64,000 bases of DNA, taken from Deltaproteobacteria bacterium (lineage in GTDB: Bacteria > Myxococcota_A > UBA9042 > PHBI01). The notes under the pieces were generated by a model that saw only the letters and a program-made list of their open reading frames with translations, did no database searches and had not been told where the DNA came from. The stretch lies in assembly GCA_020632715.1 (NCBI GenBank), contig JACKFA010000002.1, positions 1,168,501-1,232,500 of the forward strand, given 5' to 3'. Position 1 is the stretch's first letter, and each line of letters begins with the position of its first letter. Positions 28,259 to 39,041 of the stretch are shown here, in pieces. A program made the position numbers and the translations under genes.

Positions 28259-29488
28259 ATGGACGGACGCACCCACGGCCAGGAGCGGGGCACGCCGCGT
28301 CGGGGCGGCCTCGCGCGGGCGCTCGAGCGTCGCCTCGAGGGCGCGCGGCGGGACCTCGCGATGCTCTATCGCACGCTCACGGGGGCGCCGGCGCCGCCGC
28401 TCGTGCGCGAGAACACGCGCGGCGAGCGCGGCGGGGTCGAGGCGCAGCTCGTGACCGTGACCGAGGTCGTCCAGGAGACCGCGGACGCCGTGCGGCTCCA
28501 CCTGCGGGCCAGCGCGCCGCTCGTGTGGGAGGCCGGCCAGTTCCTCACGCTCCACGTCGAGGTGGACGGCGTCCGGCATCGGCGCGCGTACTCCATCGCC
28601 GCGGCCCCTGGCGACCCCGGCGATCCCTGCGTCGTCGTGAAGCGCGTCGCGGGCGGCGTCGTGTCGGGCTACCTCGTCGAGAACGCGCGCGTCGGGCAGC
28701 GCTTCGTCTTCCGCGGGCCGTCGGGGCGCTTCGTCGTCTCGCCCGAGAGCGCCGCGGGCGCGCATCACGTCCTCATCGGCGGCGGGAGCGGGGTCACGCC
28801 GCTCGTCGCGATCGCGCGGGCGCTCCTGCGCGACCGCCCGGCGGCGCGGGTGACGGTGCTCACCGGGAGCCGCCGCCCGGGCGACATCATCCTGCGGGGC
28901 GCGCTCCTCGCGCTGTCGGAGGCGCACCCGGAGCGCCTCGCGCTCAGGTTCGCGGTCGAGGAGGCAGGCGCCGACGACGTCAGCGCCGACGACCGCGGCG
29001 GCCTCGCGCTCGGCCGCCTCGACGCGGCGTTGCTCGCGCGCGAGCTCGGCGCGACCCACGCGGACGACGCCTGGTACTACGTCTCCGGCCCCGAGGGCAT
29101 GCTCGACGCCGCGCGCGCCTACCTCCGCGGGGCGGGCGTCGCGGACGCGCGGATCCTCGAGGAGCGCTTCGTGAGCCTCGCGACGGAGCGGCGCGTGGGC
29201 GACGTCGACCTCGCGCCAGCGCCAGCGACGATCCGCCGGGCAGGCGGCGACGAGGTCACGACGATCGTCCCCCGCGGCGCCTCGATCCTCGACGCGGGGC
29301 TCCGCGCGGGCGCGGCGATGCCGTTCTCGTGCACGATGGGCGGCTGCGGGGCGTGTCGCGCGCGCCTGGTGGCGGGCGACGTGGTCCTCGACGCGCCGAA
29401 CTGCCTCGGCGCCGACGAGCGCGACGACGGCTACATCCTCACGTGCGTCGCGCACCCGGTGGGGCCGGTCGTCGTGGAGGTGCCGTGA
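28259..29488 (+). CDS. Ferredoxin-NAD(P)H reductase with plant-type [2Fe-2S] domain (PaaE-like)
   Basis: 409 residues from the ATG at 28259. The order is: basic N-terminal segment, FAD domain with RAYSIAAAPG (the RxYS flavin motif), NAD(P)-binding domain with GGGSGVTPLVAIA, and a C-terminal ferredoxin domain with CTMGGCGAC (C-x4-C-x2-C) and a fourth Cys in DAPNC. It would pass electrons from NAD(P)H through FAD and the cluster to an oxygenase, most simply the diiron enzyme two genes downstream. Its TGA shares one base with the MerR start. Confidence 0.9.
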   Translation: MDGRTHGQERGTPRRGGLARALERRLEGARRDLAMLYRTLTGAPAPPLVRENTRGERGGVEAQLVTVTEVVQETADAVRLHLRASAPLVWEAGQFLTLHVEVDGVRHRRAYSIAAAPGDPGDPCVVVKRVAGGVVSGYLVENARVGQRFVFRGPSGRFVVSPESAAGAHHVLIGGGSGVTPLVAIARALLRDRPAARVTVLTGSRRPGDIILRGALLALSEAHPERLALRFAVEEAGADDVSADDRGGLALGRLDAALLARELGATHADDAWYYVSGPEGMLDAARAYLRGAGVADARILEERFVSLATERRVGDVDLAPAPATIRRAGGDEVTTIVPRGASILDAGLRAGAAMPFSCTMGGCGACRARLVAGDVVLDAPNCLGADERDDGYILTCVAHPVGPVVVEVP

Positions 29489-30219
29489 TGAGCGACGTCC
29501 GCGCCGGCGACGGGTGGGACCTGCGCATGCGCGATCTCTGCGAGGAGACCGGGCTCAACCGGCAGGCCATCCACTTCTACATCCGCGAGGGGCTCGTGCC
29601 GCCGGGTCGGAAGACCGGGCGCAACGCGGCCGTCTATGGGCCCGAGCACCTCGAGCGCCTGCGCCTCATCCAGACGCTCCAGCGCGAGCGCTTCTTGCCG
29701 CTCGCGGCCATCAAGGCCCTCCTCGACGGCGGGGGTGACGAGTACGACGCCGATCAGCGCGCGTGGCTGCGCGAGCTCAAGACGCACGTCGCGGGGACGC
29801 TCGCGCGCGGCTCCGACCGCGCGGAGCCGGTGCCGGTGGCGGCGCTCCTCGACGCGCACGGGGTGACGGAGGTCGAGCTCGCGGAGCTCGACGCGCTCGG
29901 CATCATCCCGGTCGGCGAGGACGCCGACGGGGCGCGGGTCATCCACCCGGACGACGCCTGGGCGGTCGAGATCGTCGGCGGCCTGCGGGCGCTCGGCTTC
30001 ACGGAGGAGCGCGGCTTCGGCGCGGGGGACCTCGCGTTCTACGAGCGCTTCGTGACCGAGTTCTTCGCGGCGGAGCGGGCGCTCCTCGCCGAGCGACTGA
30101 CGCGCCTCACGCCCGACGAGGCCGCGCGCATGTCGGAGCAGGTGCTGCCGCTCATCCACCGCTTCATCACGAAGTATCACGAGGCCAAGATCCGGCGCTT
30201 CTTCGCCGCCATGGAGTGA
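29488..30219 (+). CDS. MerR-family transcriptional regulator
   Basis: 243 residues. The N-terminal winged helix is standard MerR (LRMRDLCEETGLNRQAIHFYIREGLVPPGRK, then YGPEHLERLRLIQTLQRE). The C-terminal part is much longer than a metal-sensing MerR and mostly helical (LAFYERFVTEFFAAERALLAERL), without clustered Cys or His, so a hydrophobic or organic effector is more likely than a metal. It sits between the reductase and diiron genes. The ATG overlaps the upstream TGA by one base. The palindrome at 28202-28229 is its probable site. Confidence 0.88.
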   Translation: MSDVRAGDGWDLRMRDLCEETGLNRQAIHFYIREGLVPPGRKTGRNAAVYGPEHLERLRLIQTLQRERFLPLAAIKALLDGGGDEYDADQRAWLRELKTHVAGTLARGSDRAEPVPVAALLDAHGVTEVELAELDALGIIPVGEDADGARVIHPDDAWAVEIVGGLRALGFTEERGFGAGDLAFYERFVTEFFAAERALLAERLTRLTPDEAARMSEQVLPLIHRFITKYHEAKIRRFFAAME

Positions 30220-30223
30220 CGCC

Positions 30224-31414
<1,191 letters not shown>

Positions 31415-31450
31415 GCGTCATCGTCATCGTCGGCGGCGCTTCGAACGCGG

Positions 31451-31750
31451 ACCACGGAGACACGGAGACACGGAGGGCGCACGGAGAGGAGGGGGGGAAG
31501 TCTCGGATGCGAGGCGTTCTTCGAGTTTCCGCGCGCGTCGGCGTCCTGCCCGCGGGAAACCACGGAGGCACGGAGGCACGGAGGGTTCAGTGATCTCCGT
31601 GACTTTCGTCTCCGTTCGGCGCTCGGTCGTCCTTGGAGGAGGGGAGGGACCGCCCGTCACCTCTCCCTCCCACGCACCCACGGGAGCATCGAGTCGGCCG
31701 GCAGGTGGGTAGCTCCCCCGAACCCTCCGTGCCTCCGTGCCTCCGTGGTT
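31451..31750. repeat. Gene-free repeat element with CACGGAGR units and a perfect 31-bp inverted repeat
   Basis: The stretch starts with tandem CACGGAGA/CACGGAGG units (31451-31489). A second block at 31558-31588 is repeated exactly in reverse complement at 31720-31750 (31 of 31 bases). The arms enclose about 131 bp, so the RNA could form a very stable stem. Short open frames here give low-complexity translations with repeated PPCLRG/SPCLRG, a known by-product of such repeats. Similar CACGGAGGCACGGAGG arrays are familiar from intergenic regions of large high-GC genomes. The remaining DNA of the 373-bp gap up to 31787 shows nothing else. Confidence 0.75.
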
Positions 31751-31787
31751 GTCCCTTTGGGATCAATACGTTGCCTGGTTGGGTCCG

Positions 31788-33473
31788 TCAGTACGCGATG
31801 CCCGAGTAGGGGCACTCCCTGTGGATGGCCTCCACGTCGCACGGCGGGCCGTCGGGCGACGGCATGCAGTTGAACCACTGCGGGCAATTCGCCGACTGCT
31901 CGCAGCCGCAGCCGCAGGCGTTCGAGAAGTAGTCGGTGTTCTCGGGGCACGCCGCGAGGTCGATGACCATGCAGGTCTGCGCGTCGGCGACGTAGTGGCG
32001 GTTGTGCTCGCTCGCCGGGTCGCACGCGCAGCTCGCGTCGTCGCGGGCGCAGACGACGTTGCCCTGACCGTCACAGACGCACGTCGTGCAGGCGTCCGGG
32101 GACGGGACCGGGGCCCCGGCCGGGACCGCCTGGCCGTCCGGGAGGACGCAGCCGTCCGCGCAGGCCATGTCGGTGCAGGCGACCTCGCCGCCGCTCATGC
32201 ACGTGCAGGTGTTGCAGCCGTCGCGGTCGGGGAAAGACTCGCCGGGACCATAGAAGACGCCGTCGTAGCGGCACGGGGCGCAGGGCGTCGCGAGGCAGTG
32301 GACCTCGCCGTCGGCGCCGCAGGTGCACGCCTCACAGGACCCGCCCGGGACGCTCGCGCCGACCGGGTAGCGCACGCCGTCGACCGTGCAGCCGGCCCCG
32401 CAGTCGAGGAACGTGCACGCCACGCCGCCCGTGCCGTTCGGGTCGCACGTGCAGGTGTTGCAGCCGTCGCCGGCGCGGAACGACGCCCCCGCGGCGTAGG
32501 TGTGGCCGTTGAAGGTGCAGGTGCCCGTGCAGGCCATCTCCGTGCAGGCGATGGCGCCATTCCCCGCGCAGCGGCAGGTGTTGCAGCCGTCGCTCGCCGG
32601 GAACTCCGAGCCCGGCGGGTAGTAGCCGCCGCCGTACTCACAGCCGCCGCCACAGGCCGGCGCCTCGCGCGCGACGCAGGTCGTCGTCCCGTCGGCGTTG
32701 CAGGTGCAGACCGTGCAGCCGTCGGGGCTCGTCGTGGTCGTGCCGGGCGGCACGAACGTGCCGTCCTCACGGACGCAGCCGTCGGCGCAGGCGCGGAGGG
32801 TGCAGGCGATCTGGCCGCCGTCGAAGCACGTGCAGGTGTTGCAGCCGTCCTCGCTCGGGAAGCTCGCGCCGACCGGGTAGGCCTGCCCGCCGTAGGTGCA
32901 GCCCGGCGGGCACATGCGATCGGTGCACGCGAGGCCGTCCGCCGTGCACGTGCAGCTGTTGCAGCCGTCGCTGAAGGTCTCCCCGAGGGGGTGGAAGACG
33001 CCGCCGTACTCGCAGCCCGTGCACGCGATCTCCGTGCAGGCGACGCCGTCCTCCGTGCACGTGCAGGTGTTGCAGCCGTCGGCGGCCGGGAAGGTGTCGC
33101 CGAGGACGTGGCGGACGCCGCCGTAGTCGCAACCCTCGGTGCAGTCGCGCTCGGTGCACGAGACGCCGTCCGCGCTGCACGTGCAGGTGTTGCAGCCGTC
33201 GGTCGACGGGAACGACGAGCCCAAGGGGTGGTGGGCGTTCCCGTAGTCGCAGCCGTCGACGCACGCCATGACCGTGCAGGCGACGGTGCCGTCGTCGAGG
33301 CACTGGCAGGTGTTGCAGCCGTCGGAAGACGGGAAGGTGTCGCCCGGGTGGAAGGTCTGCCCGTCCGCCTGGCAGGTGGGGGTGGACTCGCCGCAGTCGC
33401 GAGCGCCCATGAGCGCGCCGGCGAGCGCCAGCACGGCGAGGGTCGGCAGGGTGATGTGACGGGCGTTCAGCAT
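31788..33473 (-). CDS. Secreted protein with 11 tandem VWC-like cysteine-rich repeats
   Basis: 561 residues from the ATG at 33471-33473, with GAGGAG six bases upstream. A Sec signal peptide (ITLPTLAVLALAGALMGA) is followed by eleven repeats of about 40 residues with the pattern C-x-GG-x5-PG-x-x-FPS-DGCNTCTC-x-DG-x-ACT-x3-C. This resembles the von Willebrand factor type C fold, held by disulfides. A different Cys-rich tail (ACPENTDYFSNACGCGCEQS) ends the protein. There is no lipobox, so it is probably exported to the surface or periplasm. Repeats 6, 9 and 11 are the most divergent. An adhesive or matrix role is inferred from the fold only. Confidence 0.85.
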   Translation of the reverse strand: MLNARHITLPTLAVLALAGALMGARDCGESTPTCQADGQTFHPGDTFPSSDGCNTCQCLDDGTVACTVMACVDGCDYGNAHHPLGSSFPSTDGCNTCTCSADGVSCTERDCTEGCDYGGVRHVLGDTFPAADGCNTCTCTEDGVACTEIACTGCEYGGVFHPLGETFSDGCNSCTCTADGLACTDRMCPPGCTYGGQAYPVGASFPSEDGCNTCTCFDGGQIACTLRACADGCVREDGTFVPPGTTTTSPDGCTVCTCNADGTTTCVAREAPACGGGCEYGGGYYPPGSEFPASDGCNTCRCAGNGAIACTEMACTGTCTFNGHTYAAGASFRAGDGCNTCTCDPNGTGGVACTFLDCGAGCTVDGVRYPVGASVPGGSCEACTCGADGEVHCLATPCAPCRYDGVFYGPGESFPDRDGCNTCTCMSGGEVACTDMACADGCVLPDGQAVPAGAPVPSPDACTTCVCDGQGNVVCARDDASCACDPASEHNRHYVADAQTCMVIDLAACPENTDYFSNACGCGCEQSANCPQWFNCMPSPDGPPCDVEAIHRECPYSGIAY

Positions 33474-33859
33474 GACGGTCTCCTCGGCACCGGGTCCACA
33501 CGCCGACGTATCGCAGGATCCGTGCCGGCGGGGAGTCGGGCGTAAGGTGTTGGAATTGCGTGCTTCTCCGGCTCGCGCTCGCCCGGTGTGTGTGTAATTT
33601 TTGCACACGGCGTGGGGCGACGTCCAGGAGTGGGTGAGAACGCCCAGGTGACCCGGGCTGACCCAATGACACGAGCCTGTGGTGCGGATCTGCGGGGTCC
33701 GGAGTCCCCTCGCCGGGGTCCGCCGACCCTGGACCGGCCGTTCCGGTTCGACGGCGCCATGCGGGTCTCCGGGCGCTCGACGCGTCGGGAGGCGGTGGCA
33801 CCCGGGCTGCACAGCCCCCCGCGCCGCGCGAAGGGCCGCGGTCAGGGGAGGGCAGGGAC
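33474..33859. other. Divergent promoter region with a GTGTG/CACAC inverted repeat
   Basis: 386-bp gap between the VWC protein (minus) and a lipoprotein (plus). The only notable signal is an AT-rich core TAATTTTTG at 33595-33603 flanked by GTGTG (33590-33594) and CACAC (33604-33608), a possible regulator site. The rest is GC-rich without a recognisable gene, RNA or repeat; I could not place -10 and -35 boxes with confidence. Confidence 0.4.
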
Positions 33860-35551
33860 ATGGGGATGGGAGCGCTCGTGAGGGGGGCCGCGCACGTCGC
33901 GGCGCTGGCGGTGTGGATGGGGGCGGCGGTGGCCGTCGCGTGGCTCGCGGGCTGCGGGGGCGGCGGCGTCGCGGAGCGGGACGCCGAGCCAGGCGTCGTC
34001 GGGATCCTCGGGGCCAACGGGCGCCTCATCGGCGACGGGGAGCGCTACTGGCTGCCGCTCGACCACGCCTGGCCGCGCCCGCTCTACGAGCCGGTGCGCG
34101 AGGCGATGGCGGTCACGAACGGAGGTCCCGGGCCCATCGTGGTCGAGGCCCTGTGGATCCGCGCCGGAGACGGCGCGACGGAGGGGGAGCTGACGCTCGT
34201 CGAGCCTGGCGGGGACCGCGCGCTCGGCGCTGGCGACCGCCGGCTCACGGCTGGCGAGCAGCTCGACTTCGACGTGCTCTTCGCGCCGACGGCGTCGGGG
34301 CTACGGGCGGCCGAGCTCGTGGTCCGGACGCGGGACGCTGCCGACCGCGTCGTCGAGCTCGCCGGGCTCGGCGACGGCGCCGAGCGACTCGTCGCCGAGC
34401 GGCCCCTGCGCGACACGCGGCGGCTCCGGCTCCCCGGACCCGCGGCCGAGGCCGACTACGTCCGCGCCGGGGACGGCTGGGTCGGCCTCGCGCCGAGCGG
34501 CGACGGCGGCCTGCTCGCGCTCCGTGTCGCCGCGGCCGGGGCGTGGGCGCGCCGGCTGTCGGTCGACGAGGCCGGTCCCGCCTGCGTCGCTGCGAGCGAC
34601 GCGGGCGTCTGGGTGGTCGCGGCCGGGCTCCGCGTGGTGGCGCTCGGCCATGACGGAGCGCTGCGCTGGTCGCGCCGCTTCGGGCCAGGCGGTCACGCGC
34701 CGGTCGCGTGCGCCGTGTCGGGCGACCGCCTCGTGGTCGCGTCCCTCGACGGCGGCGCCGTGGACCTCGCCTTTCTCGACGCCGCTCGGGGTGAGGCGGT
34801 CGGGCGCTGGCGGCTCACGGGGCCGGAGCCGGTGACGCGCGCGCTCGTCGCGCTCCCGCCGAGCGGCGGCGCGCTCGTCGCGCTCGAGGGGACGGCGGAG
34901 CCGCCGGTCGTCGCGCTCGCTCGCGCTGGGGGCCTCGCGTGGGCCGTCGCGCTCGCGGGCCACGAGCAGTCGCCTGACCGAGTCACGGCGCTCGTCGCGG
35001 TCGACGACGACGGCGCCGCCGTGCTCCTCGGCGACGCGGCCGCGGAGGGAGACGCCTCGCGCGTCGTGCGGGTGCGCGGGAGCGGTGGCGTGGCCTGGGA
35101 GGCGCGGCTCGACGTGGCGGGGGCGACGCTCGCCCAGGACGCGACGCGCCTCGTGGTCGTCGGTGAGCGGCGCGGCGGCGTGGTCGCCGTGGGGCTCGAG
35201 CGCGGGAGCGGGCGCCTCGGCGACGTGAGGATGCTCCTCGGCCCCGGAAAGCGCGACGAACACCCGCTCGCCGCCCACCTCGGCGGTGACGGGCTCGCGG
35301 TGGCCCTCGGCGCGGCGCGGGACAGCCTCGCCCGCCACTGGTACGCGGGACAGGCTGGGCTCGTCCTGCGGGCGCTCGACGGGGGCGGAGGCGCGAGGGT
35401 GGACCTCGGGTACGCCGCGTCGCCGGCCCCGGTCGCGCTCGGGCCGGGGCCCGACGTCGTGGCCGCCGACGGGCTCGTGGCCGTGACGCGCCCGCTCGAC
35501 GCGACCCTCACGGCCGACGAGGCCGTCGTGGAGACGCTCCCGTGGCCGTGA
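33860..35551 (+). CDS. Lipoprotein with ASH-like domain and beta-propeller-like repeats
   Basis: 563 residues; ATG at 33860 with GGGGAGGG upstream. The signal peptide ends in a lipobox AWLAGC followed by a Gly run. Residues 60-170 look like one immunoglobulin-like ASH/choice-of-anchor module (AMAVTNGGPGPIVVEALWI, DFDVLFAPTASGLRAAELVV). Residues 190-560 are short repeated beta blades (ASDAGVWVVAAGLRVVALG, VSGDRLVVASLDGGAVDLA) like a PQQ/WD-type propeller. No enzymatic motif. Same architecture as the lipoprotein at 2690-4669, suggesting a lineage-expanded surface family. Confidence 0.72.
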   Translation: MGMGALVRGAAHVAALAVWMGAAVAVAWLAGCGGGGVAERDAEPGVVGILGANGRLIGDGERYWLPLDHAWPRPLYEPVREAMAVTNGGPGPIVVEALWIRAGDGATEGELTLVEPGGDRALGAGDRRLTAGEQLDFDVLFAPTASGLRAAELVVRTRDAADRVVELAGLGDGAERLVAERPLRDTRRLRLPGPAAEADYVRAGDGWVGLAPSGDGGLLALRVAAAGAWARRLSVDEAGPACVAASDAGVWVVAAGLRVVALGHDGALRWSRRFGPGGHAPVACAVSGDRLVVASLDGGAVDLAFLDAARGEAVGRWRLTGPEPVTRALVALPPSGGALVALEGTAEPPVVALARAGGLAWAVALAGHEQSPDRVTALVAVDDDGAAVLLGDAAAEGDASRVVRVRGSGGVAWEARLDVAGATLAQDATRLVVVGERRGGVVAVGLERGSGRLGDVRMLLGPGKRDEHPLAAHLGGDGLAVALGAARDSLARHWYAGQAGLVLRALDGGGGARVDLGYAASPAPVALGPGPDVVAADGLVAVTRPLDATLTADEAVVETLPWP

Positions 35552-35574
35552 CCCCGGGGCGCGCCGGGCGGACC

Positions 35575-37347
<1,773 letters not shown>

Positions 37348-37403
37348 GCGTCTCGTCCTCCGTGGGCGCGGGAGGACGAGCGTGATGGCGCGTGCGCCGG
37401 CTC

Positions 37404-37482
37404 GCTTCCCTACGCCGGTGCGAACCGGATCAGGTTCTGCGGGTCCATCTCAGCGGGCTCCTCCGAGCCCGCGCCCCGAGCG
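37404..37482 (-). promoter_or_regulatory. TPP (THI-element) riboswitch upstream of thiC
   Basis: Read on the minus strand, the conserved parts of the thi-box occur in order: a GGGGCGCGGGCTC-type P1/P2 region with its complementary arm GAGCCCGC, the CTGAGA core, then the ACCTGATCCGG segment and GCGTAGGGAA close. It lies 57 bp before the thiC start, the normal place for translational or transcriptional shut-off by thiamine pyrophosphate. Confidence 0.92.
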
Positions 37483-37575
37483 ATGGGGCGGACCATAGCG
37501 CGGCGATCGGGGCTTGGGAAGGACGCGTGCGCGGCGCCGGCGCGGCGTCCTCGGGACGCGACCCCGCCGCGAGCG

Positions 37576-38085
37576 TCACTCGCCGGCGGGCGGCGCCTTC
37601 GAGACCTGGATCTTCGCGGTCGGGAGCCAGAGCATGCGATCGTCGTCGTAGCGCACGTCGGCGTCGAGGACCGCCACGCGCACGCCGAGCGCGGTGGCGT
37701 CCATGCCCTCGCGGACGCGGATCGACTTCTCGTCGACGCCGCGCTTCACGATGATGGTCGCGGTCCCCTCGACCTCGTCCGGGCGGCCGCCGCCCGGGGA
37801 CCACGTCGTCGTCGTGACCTTGTCGACGTGGATGACCACCTCGAGGCCGCGGACCCCGCGGTCGAGGTCGTCGATCATGAAGGGCGTGTCGGCGTCGACG
37901 AGCTCGCCCTTGAAGTCGCGGAAGGCGTCGGGCGCCGCGGGCTCGGGGCGCGCCGCGGGCGCCGGCGCGTCGTCGGGGCTCAGGACCTTGCCGCCGCCGC
38001 CGCAGCCGCCGAGCGCGACGACGAGGGCGAGACCGAGCGCCGTGAGCGCGGGGGCGAGCGATGAGACGAGGACGTGGGGCTTCAT
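37576..38085 (-). CDS. Small lipoprotein, unknown
   Basis: 169 residues from the ATG at 38083-38085. The signal peptide ends in a lipobox VVALGGC and a Gly run. The mature part is a beta-rich domain of about 120 residues (GLEVVIHVDKVTTTTWSPG, GTATIIVKRGVDEKSIRVRE) that resembles no family I can name. Its start codon overlaps the stop of the Sel1 lipoprotein upstream by ATGA, so the two are co-translated and likely act together. Confidence 0.7.
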   Translation of the reverse strand: MKPHVLVSSLAPALTALGLALVVALGGCGGGGKVLSPDDAPAPAARPEPAAPDAFRDFKGELVDADTPFMIDDLDRGVRGLEVVIHVDKVTTTTWSPGGGRPDEVEGTATIIVKRGVDEKSIRVREGMDATALGVRVAVLDADVRYDDDRMLWLPTAKIQVSKAPPAGE

Positions 38086-38981
38086 TCGGGCTCCGTGCCG
38101 GCCTGGAGGCGCGCGCACGCCGTGCCGGCGCCGGCGTCGCACGCGATCTGGAAGAGGCGCCGCGCGCGGTCGCCGTCGTGGCTGACCCCCTCGCCGGCGA
38201 GGTAGAAGAGGCCGAGGCCCTCGCAGGAGCGGCCGTCCCCGCCCATGCAGGCGCGCGCGAAGAGGGAGGCGGCCTTGCTCGTGTCCTGTGGGACGCCGCC
38301 CGTGCCGCTCGCGAAGAGGAAGCCCAGGTGGGCGCAGGCCCGCGGCTCGTCGTGCTCGCACGTGACCTCCCAGAGGAGGCGCGCCTCGGGCATGTTCCCG
38401 GCGACGCCGAGGCCTCGGGCGTACATCGTCCCGAGGGCGGTGCAGCCCGGGAGGCTCCCGAGGTCGCAGGCGCGGCGGTAGGTCGCCGCGGCGTCCGCGG
38501 CGGAGGCGGGCTGGGCGACGCCGAGCTCCTGGTTCACGCCGAGCGCGTGGCACGCGTCGGGGCTCGCGAGGGCGCAGCCGCGCACGTAGTGATCGTTGGC
38601 GCGGCGCTCGTCCTTCCCGACGCCGAAGCCCATGTCGAGCATGGAGCCGGCGAGGTAGCAGGCGTCGCCCTCGCAGGCGCGGCACGCGCGCTCGAGCAAG
38701 GCGAGGGCGCGCTCGCTCTCGGCGCTCCCGGCGCGCGGGTCACGGAGGAGGCGGTCGGCGGCGCGGCGGCAGGCGAGCGGGTCGTCGGCGAGGCAGCGGG
38801 CGGCGTCGTCGGCGCCGTCCGGGACGGGGCCCGGGGCCGGCGGCTCACACGCCCGGAGCGCGGCGATCTCGCGGTCGCGCGCCCCGGGCCGCGCGTCACC
38901 CGGGGGCGACGACGCGCAGCCCGACGCGGCGAACGCCGCGCCGAGGAGGGCGAGGGTGAGACGGGGAGCCGAGGCGCGCAT
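38082..38981 (-). CDS. Sel1-repeat (HcpA-like) lipoprotein
   Basis: 299 residues. A signal peptide with lipobox-like FAASGC is followed by about five or six Sel1 repeats with paired cysteines, e.g. ACEGDACYLAGSMLDMGFGVG, ACDLGSLPGCTALGTMYARGLG, ACMGGDGRSCEGLGLFYLAGEG. The A-x-x-x-C pattern with cysteine pairs resembles Helicobacter Hcp cysteine-rich Sel1 proteins, which fold as helical solenoids for protein binding. It is first in a two-gene operon with the small lipoprotein. Partner unknown. Confidence 0.85.
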   Translation of the reverse strand: MRASAPRLTLALLGAAFAASGCASSPPGDARPGARDREIAALRACEPPAPGPVPDGADDAARCLADDPLACRRAADRLLRDPRAGSAESERALALLERACRACEGDACYLAGSMLDMGFGVGKDERRANDHYVRGCALASPDACHALGVNQELGVAQPASAADAAATYRRACDLGSLPGCTALGTMYARGLGVAGNMPEARLLWEVTCEHDEPRACAHLGFLFASGTGGVPQDTSKAASLFARACMGGDGRSCEGLGLFYLAGEGVSHDGDRARRLFQIACDAGAGTACARLQAGTEPE

Positions 38982-39041
38982 GCCGCACGAGGCTACGCGA
39001 AAGCGGCGCTCGGCGCACGCGCGGGCGGCGCCCCCGAGGCG

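Noticed and set aside
31424..31681. Short minus-strand ORF with PPCLRG/SPCLRG motifs
   Set aside because: Generated by the CACGGAGG repeat; this translation is a known annotation artefact of such arrays.
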